A stretch of 64,000 nucleotides of DNA from an uncultured Christensenella sp. GTDB lineage: Bacteria; Bacillota; Clostridia; Christensenellales; Borkfalkiaceae. Location: the NCBI GenBank assembly GCA_910583545.1, contig CAJTXM010000003.1:1-64000 (forward strand). The letters are read 5' to 3'. The notes under the pieces are model-generated. The model saw nothing but the letters and a program-made list of their open reading frames with translations. It was not told the DNA's origin and did not search any database. Position 1 is the stretch's first letter; each line of letters opens with the position of its first letter. A program made the translations under genes and the position numbers. Of the stretch, positions 51,703 through 61,082 are shown one piece after another.

Positions 51703-52107
51703 ATGGCGCAAACCGTAGAATACCAAATGTTCACGCCGCATCCGAAAGCAAAGCTATTCAAGCGGCTAACAAACGATATGCCGGTCGAGCTTAAGAACGG
51801 CGAAACGATAACGGTTCAAAATAACCGCTACGTCTGCGTCGGCAAAATAAAGTGGATCGAGAACACCACAAAGCAGGACACGGACGAGCAACCGCTCGAC
51901 GGGCTTATTGTTCCAAATTCCTATATGACCATAAAGACGAACACGCTCAAGACCATTGACGACGGCGACTTGATAGAGTTGCCGAAAGGTACACCCTTTG
52001 CGGGCTATTGGATCGTAACGGACGGAAAGGAAACGCAAATCGTCTACACACCGAAACCCGTGCAGGCGTTCCAATTTATACCGCTTTCAAGCGTGGGGTT
52101 GAGTTGA
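51703..52107 (+). CDS. Head-closure-like protein
   Basis: 134 residues, beta-rich (LIVPNSYMTIKTNTL, DGDLIELPKGTPFAGYWIVTDGKE). Beta-barrel content and position fit head-closure or tail-terminator proteins. No direct family recognition. Confidence 0.58.
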   Translation: MAQTVEYQMFTPHPKAKLFKRLTNDMPVELKNGETITVQNNRYVCVGKIKWIENTTKQDTDEQPLDGLIVPNSYMTIKTNTLKTIDDGDLIELPKGTPFAGYWIVTDGKETQIVYTPKPVQAFQFIPLSSVGLS

Positions 52108-52108
52108 T

Positions 52109-52627
52109 ATGCAACAATACAACAACAGCCTGCGAATGCGCGACCTTTTTATGAACCCCCGCCTTGCGGGAGTATTTCCGCAGTTCGCCCCGGGCGAGAA
52201 GCTACAAAACGTATATTCCTTTGCGCAGACCGAAAAGCGGGTGCGGGACTACCTCGTCGCCGCGTTAAACGGCACTATAACCGCCGACGGGTCTATTGCG
52301 GTAAAAGGGAAACAGCCCGCCGTTTTGAGCCGTGTGCGAGCCTTGCAAGCCGTTATAGAGGGCTTTATTAACGATATGCCGAAAGTAGTGCAGGCGTTAC
52401 GAAAGAACGCCCCGTTATACCTACCGTACGCAACGCTGAAACAGCTCGAGGACACCAAGACCACCGCGGGCAAAATAAAAGCTATGCGGGCAGTAATGGA
52501 CAACTTCCAATACAACCCCGACCTCGGCGCGTTAAACAGCGTAAAGAAAGAGAACCCCGAACAATTCGACCGCAACAAAAAGGCGTGGGAGAAAAAAGTC
52601 GGGTATAGGAGGCTGAAAAAGGTATGA
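52109..52627 (+). CDS. Virion-region protein, unknown
   Basis: 172 residues. Mixed helices, basic C-terminus ending RNKKAWEKKVGYRRLKKV. Four-base ATGA overlap with the next gene. Could be a tail-completion protein. Confidence 0.58.
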   Translation: MQQYNNSLRMRDLFMNPRLAGVFPQFAPGEKLQNVYSFAQTEKRVRDYLVAALNGTITADGSIAVKGKQPAVLSRVRALQAVIEGFINDMPKVVQALRKNAPLYLPYATLKQLEDTKTTAGKIKAMRAVMDNFQYNPDLGALNSVKKENPEQFDRNKKAWEKKVGYRRLKKV

Positions 52628-53574
52628 ACAAAGTACGAATATCCGCCGACGCGGTGCTTGCCATAATTCGCGGAATTTTCGAGGACGAGGACGTCGACAT
52701 TGTAATCGACGACCCCGAAGCCCCCGAGGGTTGGCAAGGTAAGACCGTTTCGGAGATACTCAACGTTGAGTATTACACATATAAACACCGCCCGAAATCG
52801 ACGCAGGACGCTATAAATGCGATACTCGCCGAGAAAGGGCAGACGAACGAACTCGGTGCGCTGAATTGCGCATACGGGCTTTTAACGTTGGAAACTATCG
52901 AGCGGCTTTTTTCAAAAGACGTCGATATGGTAGTTTTGGGCGCAAAACTTCAATACTACATACAGACCGAAAAAATAAAGCTGCTTGAATATTTAATCGA
53001 GGACAGCAACATTGCGACGAGCGGCTTACGCATACCCGTGCAATTCGGGAGCGAAACCCGCAAAGCGGTCGTCCTTTTCGACCGCCCGCTTGTAAGCGAT
53101 ATACAGACCGCCGCCCCGTTCGGGGAAATGGCGAACGTTGACGTCGATATAGCAATTTTGCTATACCCCGACGTCGTAAGTTACAGCGACTACACCGTGA
53201 ATATTGGGTTCACGGAGAACGGGGTCGCAAAGAACGCAGACATTCCGCTGTCGAGCTTTTCGATTGCGGAAACTATGACGCAGGACGCACTCCCCGGAAT
53301 ACAAGCGAAAGAGCAAGTGGGAAATATAAACCTTTCCCGCGCTGTTTCGTTCGTTTTGGTATTCGAGGGGTACAACAACCCGTTCATAAACTACATAACC
53401 GACAAGCAGCTTGCAAGCGGCAAGGTGGACAACAACGAGCAGTTCACAATGCGCGTTACCCGAGCGGGAAAGACCTACACGCATACGGTTGTCGTCAAAG
53501 ACCACCAGACCGTGGTTAACGCAGACACGGGCAACGAAACGCACACGCTGTCGCTTACAAGGCGGGGTATTTAA
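52624..53574 (+). CDS. Putative tail (tube) protein
   Basis: 316 residues. A helical N-terminus (about 1-115) leads to a beta-rich remainder ending in a Thr-rich repeat region (THTVVVKDHQTVVNADTGNETHTLSLTRRG) like the strands of tube proteins. No certain family. Position before the large tail protein supports a tube or tail-adaptor role. Confidence 0.55.
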   Translation: MNKVRISADAVLAIIRGIFEDEDVDIVIDDPEAPEGWQGKTVSEILNVEYYTYKHRPKSTQDAINAILAEKGQTNELGALNCAYGLLTLETIERLFSKDVDMVVLGAKLQYYIQTEKIKLLEYLIEDSNIATSGLRIPVQFGSETRKAVVLFDRPLVSDIQTAAPFGEMANVDVDIAILLYPDVVSYSDYTVNIGFTENGVAKNADIPLSSFSIAETMTQDALPGIQAKEQVGNINLSRAVSFVLVFEGYNNPFINYITDKQLASGKVDNNEQFTMRVTRAGKTYTHTVVVKDHQTVVNADTGNETHTLSLTRRGI

Positions 53575-53575
53575 T

Positions 53576-54145
53576 ATGGCACTTCACAATTTGAAAATAA
53601 TCGTCTACGACGGAGGAAAGGCGGGCGACGGAATATTCGGCGGCTCAGGCGACAACAAGGGCGAGAGCGGCACCGGGAGCGACAACAAAAAATCGCTTTT
53701 GTATAAGGTGCTGAATTACAACTCGACCATACGGAACAAGGTCAAGCAATCGACAAGCCCGACAACGTTCTTCGCCGTACAGCAGGGCGTGAGCCTTGCG
53801 GTGCAGACCGGGCGCGAAGCGATAAATTACTTCGTTAGCGACATAGGACGCGCCAACGGCGACAGCAACTACCAAGCGATCGTGAACCGCAAAATTGAAA
53901 AAGTAACCGACGCATTGAGCGTCGGGCAAGGAGCATTAAGCGGCGCAGCGGCGGGAGCTATGGCGGGACCGGTGGGCGCAGTAATAGGCGCGGTTATCGG
54001 GGCGGCGGCGTCCGGCATAAGCCTCGGCTTCAAGTACGCCGAGCGGGAAAGGGAATACCAACACACAATGTTCAAAGAGAACACCTCGCAAGCCTACCAA
54101 ATGGCAAGGGCGAATTATTCAGCATATACCGGGAGGGCGCGTTAA
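53576..54145 (+). CDS. Glycine-zipper protein, possible membrane-active tail component
   Basis: 189 residues from ATG 53576. A Gly/Asp/Ser-rich lead is followed by a glycine-zipper hydrophobic segment (GALSGAAAGAMAGPVGAVIG and on, about 122-152) and an amphipathic end. It occupies the slot where a tape measure is expected, but is far too short for a long siphophage tail. It might be an ejection or pore protein. Confidence 0.6.
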   Translation: MALHNLKIIVYDGGKAGDGIFGGSGDNKGESGTGSDNKKSLLYKVLNYNSTIRNKVKQSTSPTTFFAVQQGVSLAVQTGREAINYFVSDIGRANGDSNYQAIVNRKIEKVTDALSVGQGALSGAAAGAMAGPVGAVIGAVIGAAASGISLGFKYAEREREYQHTMFKENTSQAYQMARANYSAYTGRAR

Positions 54146-57100
54146 ATGTACTATTGGCGAGTTTTTTTATGGGAAAACGGACATAAAACGGTCGACTACA
54201 CGAAATATTGCGTCGCGCCGATTTTTATTGAAGATAAGCTCGACGAAACGCTCGACAGCGGCGAGGTTGTGCTGAAAGCTATGCCGATTGCGACACGCAA
54301 CGCATTCCCGCCGAAAACGAAGTTCCGTCTTGAACGCTACACGAAAGAGGACTACACCGACGAACCCCGCAAATGGGATTTCGTAGTTGAACACGACGAC
54401 GTGGAAGAATACGAGGGCTGCCCCGAGATTTGCACCCACCGCGTGAATTTAATCGAAGCGTCAGTCATAGCGCAGGGAATGCACGTTGACAATATCGCCC
54501 TTACATACGAGTTGCAAGACGTAGACTTGAACTATAAGGTCGTAAAGAGCGACACGACAAAGGTGTCAGATTTGTACGGCTTAACCAACGGAACAAACCA
54601 AAAGCCCGCAAAGGGCGAAACCATAACGCTGCACAATGCAACCGTCCGTTACAATCAAGGCTCTTTTATAAATTCGTACAAATACGAATGGGACATAAAT
54701 TCGCTAAACGGCAGTACAGGAATCAAAAATTTAACGCTCAATATACACGCGGCAAATTCCGCGGAAGTAACGTTCACTATACCGAAGTTATTCGTTTGGG
54801 GAAGCAGTAACGACACAGCGTGGAACGGCTCGCCGCTTTTTCAGTTAAACACCGTAACGCGAGTAAATAAAATTTTAAGATACAACGGAAACCAAGTTTC
54901 AAAAACAGCGGTTACGTTTTCAAATGGAAGCACCGCAATTCGTTCGGGAGCTACAACAATCGCAGACCGAAACGACTCATATTGCTATTGCAGCGGAGGC
55001 GTGGCGCGCTTGCGCAAAGTTCAAGAATTAAACGAGAATAATTACAATTACCGCGAGAGCTTCGAGGGTATATACGACACATTCCCGATCGTTGCTGAGG
55101 CGAAATCGTCGCACCCGCAACAAGCAACATTCTCGACGGACGTTTTAAGCAATGACGAGTTGGACGCGGGCTATACGATAGATTACGAAATTATAATTAC
55201 CGCTGACGAGGCATACCAAGACGGAATGGTTAGCTATTCAAAGCAAGACTATATGTCCGTTCAAAGCCCCGGGTTAAACCTTACAAAAGGAACAACGACT
55301 TGTACCACAAAGGACTTGAACAAAGAAAGTTCGAGCCTTATCAGGGTTGATACGACAATATATTGTATAAACCTTTCGGAGGGAGCGAACGCGCCGTTCG
55401 TTAGAAAGGGCGTAAAATATTCATGCTACGACCTTTTACGAAAAGCACTATTGACTTGCGATACTCGGTTACTAAATAACGAAGATACTTGCCTTGACGA
55501 ATACGGGGTTACCGACGCGAGCAACGGCGACATGGTCGAAGTAAAAAGCCTTGATTACCCTATAATCGTGAGCGATAACCCGGACGAAAATTGGCTGTCA
55601 CGCCTTAAGACAGCCAAGATGCAAGAAACAGTATTCGAGCAAAAAAATTTATGGGAGGTATTACTGCAGATAGGCTACTATTTACACGCAATACCATACC
55701 TTGAGTTTACGGACGACGGAACGGACAGGTTTTTATTAAAATTTCGACAGCTTGGAAATACAAAAACAAAAGCCGATACAAGCCGAAAAATCACGGTATT
55801 TAACAGCCTAAATTTAGCGGAATATTTCACGCAGTACGACAGCTATGTTACAAACCTATTCTCCCCGCAGAATTTGTGCGAAGAGTGGGTGACTTGCAAG
55901 ACGAGCGACCCGTCGTATTTAGTTTCCAACGATACCGCAGAAATACAGCTCAAATACCCTATTACCGAGATAATAGAATTCGACATTATCTACAACGGAA
56001 CAGCGAAAAGCGCGCTGTCGGTAATTTTTGAAAAATCAGTATACGAGATTTTAACAAACGCCGACCCGTCGCAAATTTCGCCCGCAAAGGGAAATTCGAT
56101 TTACTATACACTCGGAGGCAATAAGATAGAGGGGCTTTCCTACGTTGCGCCGAGCGCAAACAGCGACAATTTAATGGCTCTCAAGTATATAATGCAAAAG
56201 CTATTCGGGGTAAACCCGAGCGTGTGGACGCAGACATATACGTTCAATAATTTGCGTTTTAGAATAAAATACCGCACACAAGACGAAGCACGCATTACGC
56301 AATTTCGTCCCAACTTGCAAGACTTTATGAAAAACAGTTCGTACGAGAAATACCCGCACCACGAGCAATACTACGGACAGCAAGACAAAATAATCGACAG
56401 CGAGCGGTTCTCGGCAAACCTATACGGAAAATTGATACGAGTGGGCAACGCAATATATCAGCGGCAAGAGTACGCCGAAAGCGAGAACGAAAAAGAGAGC
56501 GGCGACCTTGTAACGATAAACGAGGAGGCTTACTACGTAATCGCAACCGAAAACGAATACTACCCCGACGCGATAATGCAGAAAGTAACATATTCAAAGA
56601 ACTTCAACCAATTATCGAACATAGTCGGCATACCGAGCGAGCCGCGTTTTTACGAGGTCAGCGAGCGTTCGAAAGTACGGCGCGAAGTAAGAATACAAGA
56701 GTTTTTCGAGCTTTCCTCAAAGGAAACGCAGGCAACGAAAGCGCAGAACGCCCCGGTGTATATGACAACCGCGTGGGCAAACTTTGTAAAAAGCCTTTTA
56801 TTCTACAAAAGCAGGACGCTGCCGAATTTTGCGTGGATGAGCTTTAAGGCAGACCGACTGCGAAAGCATACAAGCGCAAACAGCGGTTACACGACAGCGG
56901 ACGAATTATTCCCGTCAAGCGATTATGAAAAAACGGGGAATAACACCATAAAGCCGTTAGCGTCGAGCGACCACGCCGACTGCATAGTTCCGCTTTTACA
57001 CTTCCCGTTGCACGACGGAATCGTTTTTGAATGGGACATGGAGGACAACTTCAAAGCGGGGGACTATATCGACAGCGGGGTCAGCGGGAAAGGCAGCACC

Positions 57101-57727
57101 GTGGACGGGGCATATATGGCGCAGCAGTCGCTTCGTTACGTAGACATAATGGGGCGAGCGGATCTGTTCCGTTTTGCGCTATTCAATAAAAGCAATTGGA
57201 CGGAGGCACAGACGCAACAATTACCGAAAGCTGTTATCGAGCCGCCCGCTAATAGCATTATCGGAGTGCAAGGCAACGAAAAAATAGCGATAGCCCTCGA
57301 TAAGGACAACCGCGAAGAATTATCGTTCAACTACCAAATAAACCTTTTACACCGCCCGACGCAAGACGACACCGAGGACTTTATCACGTTTCCGAATCTG
57401 TTCGGGGAAAAAGACAACGATTTGAAAGTATGCTTATTAAACCAAGAGCAGTCGCAATTCGACGAAAACGTGAGTATAACAAGCGCGCAAATGTTAGCGG
57501 ACAACGTAACGTATTCGTTTGGAACTTCAAGCAAGGGCAGCATTACAATAACATTCGGAAACCCGACATGGATTGACGGGGCGAACATTTCGCAAGTAAA
57601 ATCGATTGTATTTTATTGCGAGAACCCAGACGGAGGGCGAACCGCCTATATAGTAAAAAACGTTGCGAGATTGCCCGACGGGAACAAGCTGCAACGTTTA
57701 TATATTTACCCGGTATACAACGATTAA
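54146..57727 (+). CDS. Large tail-associated protein (Dit/Tal-like or tail tip)
   Basis: 1193 residues. The first about 120 residues resemble a distal-tail/baseplate start (WRVFLWENG, CVAPIFIEDKLDETLDSGEVVLKAMP, TKFRLERY). Middle parts are long beta-rich segments. The C-terminal third includes ISQVKSIVFYCENPDGGRTAYIVKNVARLP. It probably forms the tail hub that carries fibres. Its stop shares bases with the stop of the opposite-strand lipoprotein. Confidence 0.78.
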   Translation: MYYWRVFLWENGHKTVDYTKYCVAPIFIEDKLDETLDSGEVVLKAMPIATRNAFPPKTKFRLERYTKEDYTDEPRKWDFVVEHDDVEEYEGCPEICTHRVNLIEASVIAQGMHVDNIALTYELQDVDLNYKVVKSDTTKVSDLYGLTNGTNQKPAKGETITLHNATVRYNQGSFINSYKYEWDINSLNGSTGIKNLTLNIHAANSAEVTFTIPKLFVWGSSNDTAWNGSPLFQLNTVTRVNKILRYNGNQVSKTAVTFSNGSTAIRSGATTIADRNDSYCYCSGGVARLRKVQELNENNYNYRESFEGIYDTFPIVAEAKSSHPQQATFSTDVLSNDELDAGYTIDYEIIITADEAYQDGMVSYSKQDYMSVQSPGLNLTKGTTTCTTKDLNKESSSLIRVDTTIYCINLSEGANAPFVRKGVKYSCYDLLRKALLTCDTRLLNNEDTCLDEYGVTDASNGDMVEVKSLDYPIIVSDNPDENWLSRLKTAKMQETVFEQKNLWEVLLQIGYYLHAIPYLEFTDDGTDRFLLKFRQLGNTKTKADTSRKITVFNSLNLAEYFTQYDSYVTNLFSPQNLCEEWVTCKTSDPSYLVSNDTAEIQLKYPITEIIEFDIIYNGTAKSALSVIFEKSVYEILTNADPSQISPAKGNSIYYTLGGNKIEGLSYVAPSANSDNLMALKYIMQKLFGVNPSVWTQTYTFNNLRFRIKYRTQDEARITQFRPNLQDFMKNSSYEKYPHHEQYYGQQDKIIDSERFSANLYGKLIRVGNAIYQRQEYAESENEKESGDLVTINEEAYYVIATENEYYPDAIMQKVTYSKNFNQLSNIVGIPSEPRFYEVSERSKVRREVRIQEFFELSSKETQATKAQNAPVYMTTAWANFVKSLLFYKSRTLPNFAWMSFKADRLRKHTSANSGYTTADELFPSSDYEKTGNNTIKPLASSDHADCIVPLLHFPLHDGIVFEWDMEDNFKAGDYIDSGVSGKGSTVDGAYMAQQSLRYVDIMGRADLFRFALFNKSNWTEAQTQQLPKAVIEPPANSIIGVQGNEKIAIALDKDNREELSFNYQINLLHRPTQDDTEDFITFPNLFGEKDNDLKVCLLNQEQSQFDENVSITSAQMLADNVTYSFGTSSKGSITITFGNPTWIDGANISQVKSIVFYCENPDGGRTAYIVKNVARLPDGNKLQRLYIYPVYND

Positions 57728-58428
57728 GCGGGGGTGTAATTTTGCGAAAGTAGTCTGCGATAGTAATTATCGTCGAGCAGATGCGCACCCTCGTATACTT
57801 CGTTTCCGTTTTCGTCGTGTACGCATTCAAGCGCAGCGCGGAGCAGAAATTCACGCATTAAAATGCGGTTGTTTTCTTCGATAAGAATGACGAACGCCCG
57901 AATCGTCCAAATTCGTCTTGGAGCGTAAGGCGCGCTATGGTCGACCTCGAAATTTTCTACGACATAGGTCGAGTAATAAAGCTCGTTTGTGTCCGACTGA
58001 CTACCGCAGATATAAGCAAAGGCTTCGTTATCTAAACCGTCATAGTTAATTTTTAGCGTTTTTGTAAAAGGGTATTCGGTTTCCCTATTGTAAGTTACAA
58101 CAAAATCGCCGTCGTCCCGTTCTTCCAAGTGGTATAAATTCCAAGCATACAGCGAAGTATGCGGGAGGTTATGTATATTGCCAGAGGGCGGAGTTGTAAA
58201 ATAATAATCGATTTCACAGTCGATATTTTCATACCTTTCAACCGGCAAATATAATGCGTATTGCTTTTGATAAGTTGCAGGTTCGGAGGGCGGCGGCTCT
58301 GTGGAATCCGCGCAGCCTGTAAACACAAAAACAAAGACAAAAAGCAGGACGAACGCCCAAACCCGAATTAAATGTGGATAACTAAATTTTTCGGGGGGGG
58401 GGGGGGTAACTTTTAACAGATTTTTCAT
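57724..58428 (-). CDS. Reverse-strand lipoprotein (likely lysogenic-conversion gene) with a poly-C start
   Basis: 234 residues. MKNLLKVTPPPPEKF, then a signal helix (VWAFVLLFVFVFVFTGC) with lipobox FTGC near residue 39, then a soluble domain (NIDCEIDYYFTTPPSGNI, YDGLDNEAFAYICGSQSDTNELYY). The only gene on this strand in the phage, with its own perfect promoter, so it is probably expressed in the lysogen. Small phage lipoproteins often block superinfection. The N-terminal prolines come from a C14 run (G14 on the plus strand); length change would shift the frame before the signal peptide. No other in-frame start precedes the signal. Confidence 0.85.
   Translation of the reverse strand: MKNLLKVTPPPPEKFSYPHLIRVWAFVLLFVFVFVFTGCADSTEPPPSEPATYQKQYALYLPVERYENIDCEIDYYFTTPPSGNIHNLPHTSLYAWNLYHLEERDDGDFVVTYNRETEYPFTKTLKINYDGLDNEAFAYICGSQSDTNELYYSTYVVENFEVDHSAPYAPRRIWTIRAFVILIEENNRILMREFLLRAALECVHDENGNEVYEGAHLLDDNYYRRLLSQNYTPA
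58393..58406 (+). repeat. G14 homopolymer in the lipoprotein gene
   Basis: Fourteen G on the plus strand (CCC proline codons on the minus). In the present length the lipoprotein frame is open. Confidence 0.9.
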
Positions 58429-58436
58429 TTTGCATA

Positions 58437-58459
58437 AACCACCTCTACAAAGGGTGGTT
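58437..58459 (-). promoter_or_regulatory. Hairpin hiding the lipoprotein ribosome-binding site
   Basis: On the minus strand AACCACC and GGTGGTT pair perfectly around a 9-nt loop. The AGAGGTGG ribosome-binding site lies in the 3' arm, so the structure may limit translation. Confidence 0.6.
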
Positions 58460-58461
58460 CT

Positions 58462-58490
58462 ATTATAAAGACTTTATAAAAAATTGTCAA
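58462..58490 (-). promoter_or_regulatory. Perfect-consensus promoter of the lipoprotein gene
   Basis: Minus strand: TTGACA (58485-58490), 17-bp spacer, TATAAT (58462-58467). It directs transcription against the late operon. Confidence 0.92.
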
Positions 58491-58510
58491 ATTAAATCGG
58501 AGGTATTCCA

Positions 58511-59767
58511 ATGAAAGAAATTCAGCAACTACGCAAAATTGCGGTTTTGCTCGGCGTGAGCGGTACGGCGATACCACTCGCCGAAACAAGGCTCTACAAA
58601 GGCGGCTACGGGTTCGTCGTATTGCAGGCGTACGTTCCGTACACGCAGAACCGCTCGCCAACGACAAGCCCGCTCTGTACGGTATTTAGAACGACGCTCG
58701 ACAAGTTCGGCAACCGTAAGCAGTTCAACAAAGACATTTACAATATGCTTTACGTGGACGACGCGGAAATCGAAAACGCCAAATATATGGTTTTTGAAAC
58801 GCCGCTGCCGAAAGCGTTTACGGACACCGTGGGCGAGCTTGAACTCGTATTCACATACTCGGAAGTAGACAGCGACAGCAAAGCCGCTACAAGGCTTGCA
58901 AGCGGCATTTACAAGACGACAGTGGGCGACAGCGACGTGTCGAGCGGCGACACCGTAGACCCGACGGGCGGCGAATTGGCGCGCCTTAACGATATGACCG
59001 TGAAAATGGAGCAGTTGGAGGACAGCGTCGACGCTTTACTTCAACCGCCCGACAATACGGATGCGGACAAGGTCGGAACGCCGAACGTCGAGCTTACCGA
59101 GGACGGACGCTTGAAGTTCAGCGAGCTGAAAGGCGAGAAAGGCGACACGGGCGAAATTACGGTCGGCAAGGTAACAACGGTTCAATACGACCAATTCGCC
59201 AAAGTAACGAACAGCGGGACAACCACCGACGCGGTGCTTGATTTCGAGATACCGCAAGGCAAGCCCGCATTCGTAAAAATCGGAAAGGTTGTAACGATAC
59301 CGCCCGAGAGCGAGGCGCAAGTCGTAAACGTAGGCACGGAGAACGACCCCGTGCTTGATTTCTATATACCCGAGGGCGTGGGGTTCAAAGCAGACAAGAC
59401 ATACCCGAGCGTTGAAGCTATGAACGAGGGCTACGCCACGGACGGGGTGCGAATGTACGGCTTCGTCATAATCGACACGGGCAACGTGGACGACGAGGAC
59501 AACGCAAAGCTGTATATCAAGACCCCCGACGGGTACGAGTATTTGACCGACCTCTCGGGCGCGCAAGGTATAAAAGGGGACAAGGGCGACAAGGGAGATA
59601 AAGGCGACCCCGGTTACTTGCTCCCCGTTGCAAGCGGGTTCTTCCGTATGGAGGTAAGAGCCGACGGGCATTTATGGCTTGTGTCGCCCGATATGGACGA
59701 AAGCCCGATGCGCGTCGAGCGGGACGAAACAAGTCCGCAATACGGACATTTAATTTTAACAATATAA
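58511..59767 (+). CDS. Baseplate/fibre protein with collagen-like segment
   Basis: 418 residues. Residues 1-130 resemble BppU-type baseplate N-domains (LYKGGYGFVVLQAYVPYTQN, FRTTLDKFGNRKQFNKDIYNMLYVDD). A coiled region near 160-180 follows, then beta repeats, then a Gly-X-Y segment (GAQGIKGDKGDKGDKGDPG) near 350 and a short C-terminal head. It likely joins the tail hub to the DGR fibre, which carries a similar collagen segment. Confidence 0.8.
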   Translation: MKEIQQLRKIAVLLGVSGTAIPLAETRLYKGGYGFVVLQAYVPYTQNRSPTTSPLCTVFRTTLDKFGNRKQFNKDIYNMLYVDDAEIENAKYMVFETPLPKAFTDTVGELELVFTYSEVDSDSKAATRLASGIYKTTVGDSDVSSGDTVDPTGGELARLNDMTVKMEQLEDSVDALLQPPDNTDADKVGTPNVELTEDGRLKFSELKGEKGDTGEITVGKVTTVQYDQFAKVTNSGTTTDAVLDFEIPQGKPAFVKIGKVVTIPPESEAQVVNVGTENDPVLDFYIPEGVGFKADKTYPSVEAMNEGYATDGVRMYGFVIIDTGNVDDEDNAKLYIKTPDGYEYLTDLSGAQGIKGDKGDKGDKGDPGYLLPVASGFFRMEVRADGHLWLVSPDMDESPMRVERDETSPQYGHLILTI

Positions 59768-59788
59768 AAATTTTTGGAGGAATAAAAA

Positions 59789-61030
59789 ATGGCAGAATTT
59801 GACTTGGGAAGCGTTATCGGTCCGCGTGGCTTAAAGGGCGATAAAGGCGACAAAGGTGATAAGGGGGACAAGGGCGACCGCGGCGAGCAGGGCGCGCCCG
59901 GCGTGAGCGCAGTCGAAGTTTACGGCGTACGCATAGACACGACCGACAGCAACCCCGAAACGTGTTGCGAGTATACCGACAACGCGGTCGGAATGCTCCC
60001 GGCGCACGGGAACAACGGAAATTTCAACGCAGGCGATTGGGCGACCAGATACCCGTTCAATTCGATACGCCCGTGCCTTTTCAAAAACGGGGCGGTCGTT
60101 GGGTATTTGAACCCGAATAATTTTGCGGTATTTGCAGATACGGGACTGCCCGCAGACATAACGAGCGGCGACGCGGGCGACGTTATGATCGAGATACCGA
60201 AATTCTATTACAAGATTTCCCGCAACGGCAACTATATAGACGTAAAGATTGCAAACGCTTTAATGGCGGGTTTTACGGACTATGCGTTCAAGTACAAGGG
60301 CGAATCGAAAGACAAGTTCTATATCGGTGCATACCTCGGCTACGTAGACGCAAACAACAAGCTGCGCTCGCTTTCGGGCAAGACCGTAACGGGCAACAAG
60401 ACGATCGGTGCATTCCGCACGGCAGCGCAGGCGAACGGCGCGGGCTACGAGCAGTTGGCGTTCAATAAGTTGACCGCATTACAAATTTTATACCTTGTAA
60501 TGTTCAAGAACTTAAACAGCCAAGCGGCACTCGGGCAAGGGTATACAAACAATTCGAGTGCATACCGCGACACGGGCGCAACCAACGCAAAGGGAATGAC
60601 ATACGGAACGACAGGGGCAAGCACCGCAAACGATACCGTTAAATTTTTGGGTATGGAGGACTTCTACGGAAACCTTTACCAATGGGTAGACGGGTATTTA
60701 TCGGGAAGCGGTATTTCAAAGATTGCGGACGGAAACTTCAACGACACGGGCGACGGGTACGAGAGCCACGCGAGAACGGGCGGGGTTAGTTATACGTATA
60801 TAAAAGACGTTGTCGCCGACAATGCGCTTGCATTTACACCAATGACGGGTGGAGCGAGTACGAGTACATACTTTTGCGACTATGGCTACATAGGAAATTC
60901 CGCTTATCTTCCCTGTTTCGGGGGCGTTCGCTCGTATGGCGCGAGTGCGGGGGCGTTCTCTTTCAATTGCCTTTATTCGGCGTCGGATGCGAGTCCGAGG
61001 CTCGGCGCGCGCTTAGCTTTTTATGGGTAA
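59789..61030 (+). CDS. DGR target protein 1: collagen-like fibre with C-type-lectin/FGE-like variable head
   Basis: 413 residues. A short lead, then about nine Gly-X-Y triplets (about residues 11-37, mostly GDK), predicted trimeric collagen. Residues about 45-413 form an FGE/C-type-lectin-like domain with WVDGYLSGSGISKIADGNFND and the terminal CFGG...AGAF..C...GARLAF. The last about 41 residues are the variable repeat. This architecture is that of tail-tip adhesins such as Mtd-like DGR proteins, so it likely sets host receptor choice. The template and reverse transcriptase genes follow at once. Confidence 0.93.
   Translation: MAEFDLGSVIGPRGLKGDKGDKGDKGDKGDRGEQGAPGVSAVEVYGVRIDTTDSNPETCCEYTDNAVGMLPAHGNNGNFNAGDWATRYPFNSIRPCLFKNGAVVGYLNPNNFAVFADTGLPADITSGDAGDVMIEIPKFYYKISRNGNYIDVKIANALMAGFTDYAFKYKGESKDKFYIGAYLGYVDANNKLRSLSGKTVTGNKTIGAFRTAAQANGAGYEQLAFNKLTALQILYLVMFKNLNSQAALGQGYTNNSSAYRDTGATNAKGMTYGTTGASTANDTVKFLGMEDFYGNLYQWVDGYLSGSGISKIADGNFNDTGDGYESHARTGGVSYTYIKDVVADNALAFTPMTGGASTSTYFCDYGYIGNSAYLPCFGGVRSYGASAGAFSFNCLYSASDASPRLGARLAFYG
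60899..61021 (+). repeat. DGR variable repeat 1 (VR1)
   Basis: Aligns without gaps to 61083-61205 (offset 184). I count 21 changes at template adenines (20 if the first base, A61083, is left out) and two elsewhere (T to G at 61184 and 61200). Of eight template AAT codons, seven are changed (to Val, Tyr, Ser, Leu, Asp, Ser, Arg). Confidence 0.95.
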
Positions 61031-61043
61031 TATAGCCCCATAA
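61021..61043 (+). promoter_or_regulatory. Hairpin/cruciform just after VR1
   Basis: TTATGGG (61021-61027) and CCCATAA (61037-61043) pair perfectly around a 9-nt loop. It spans the stop codon of target 1. Comparable DNA hairpins downstream of variable repeats aid target recognition in known phage DGRs. Confidence 0.7.
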
Positions 61044-61082
61044 GGAACGGTAAAAAACAAACTATTATTACGGCGAGGACTA

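Noticed and set aside
59831..59911. Short tandem DNA repeat as a regulatory or satellite element
   Set aside because: It is the Gly-X-Y collagen-like coding segment of the fibre.
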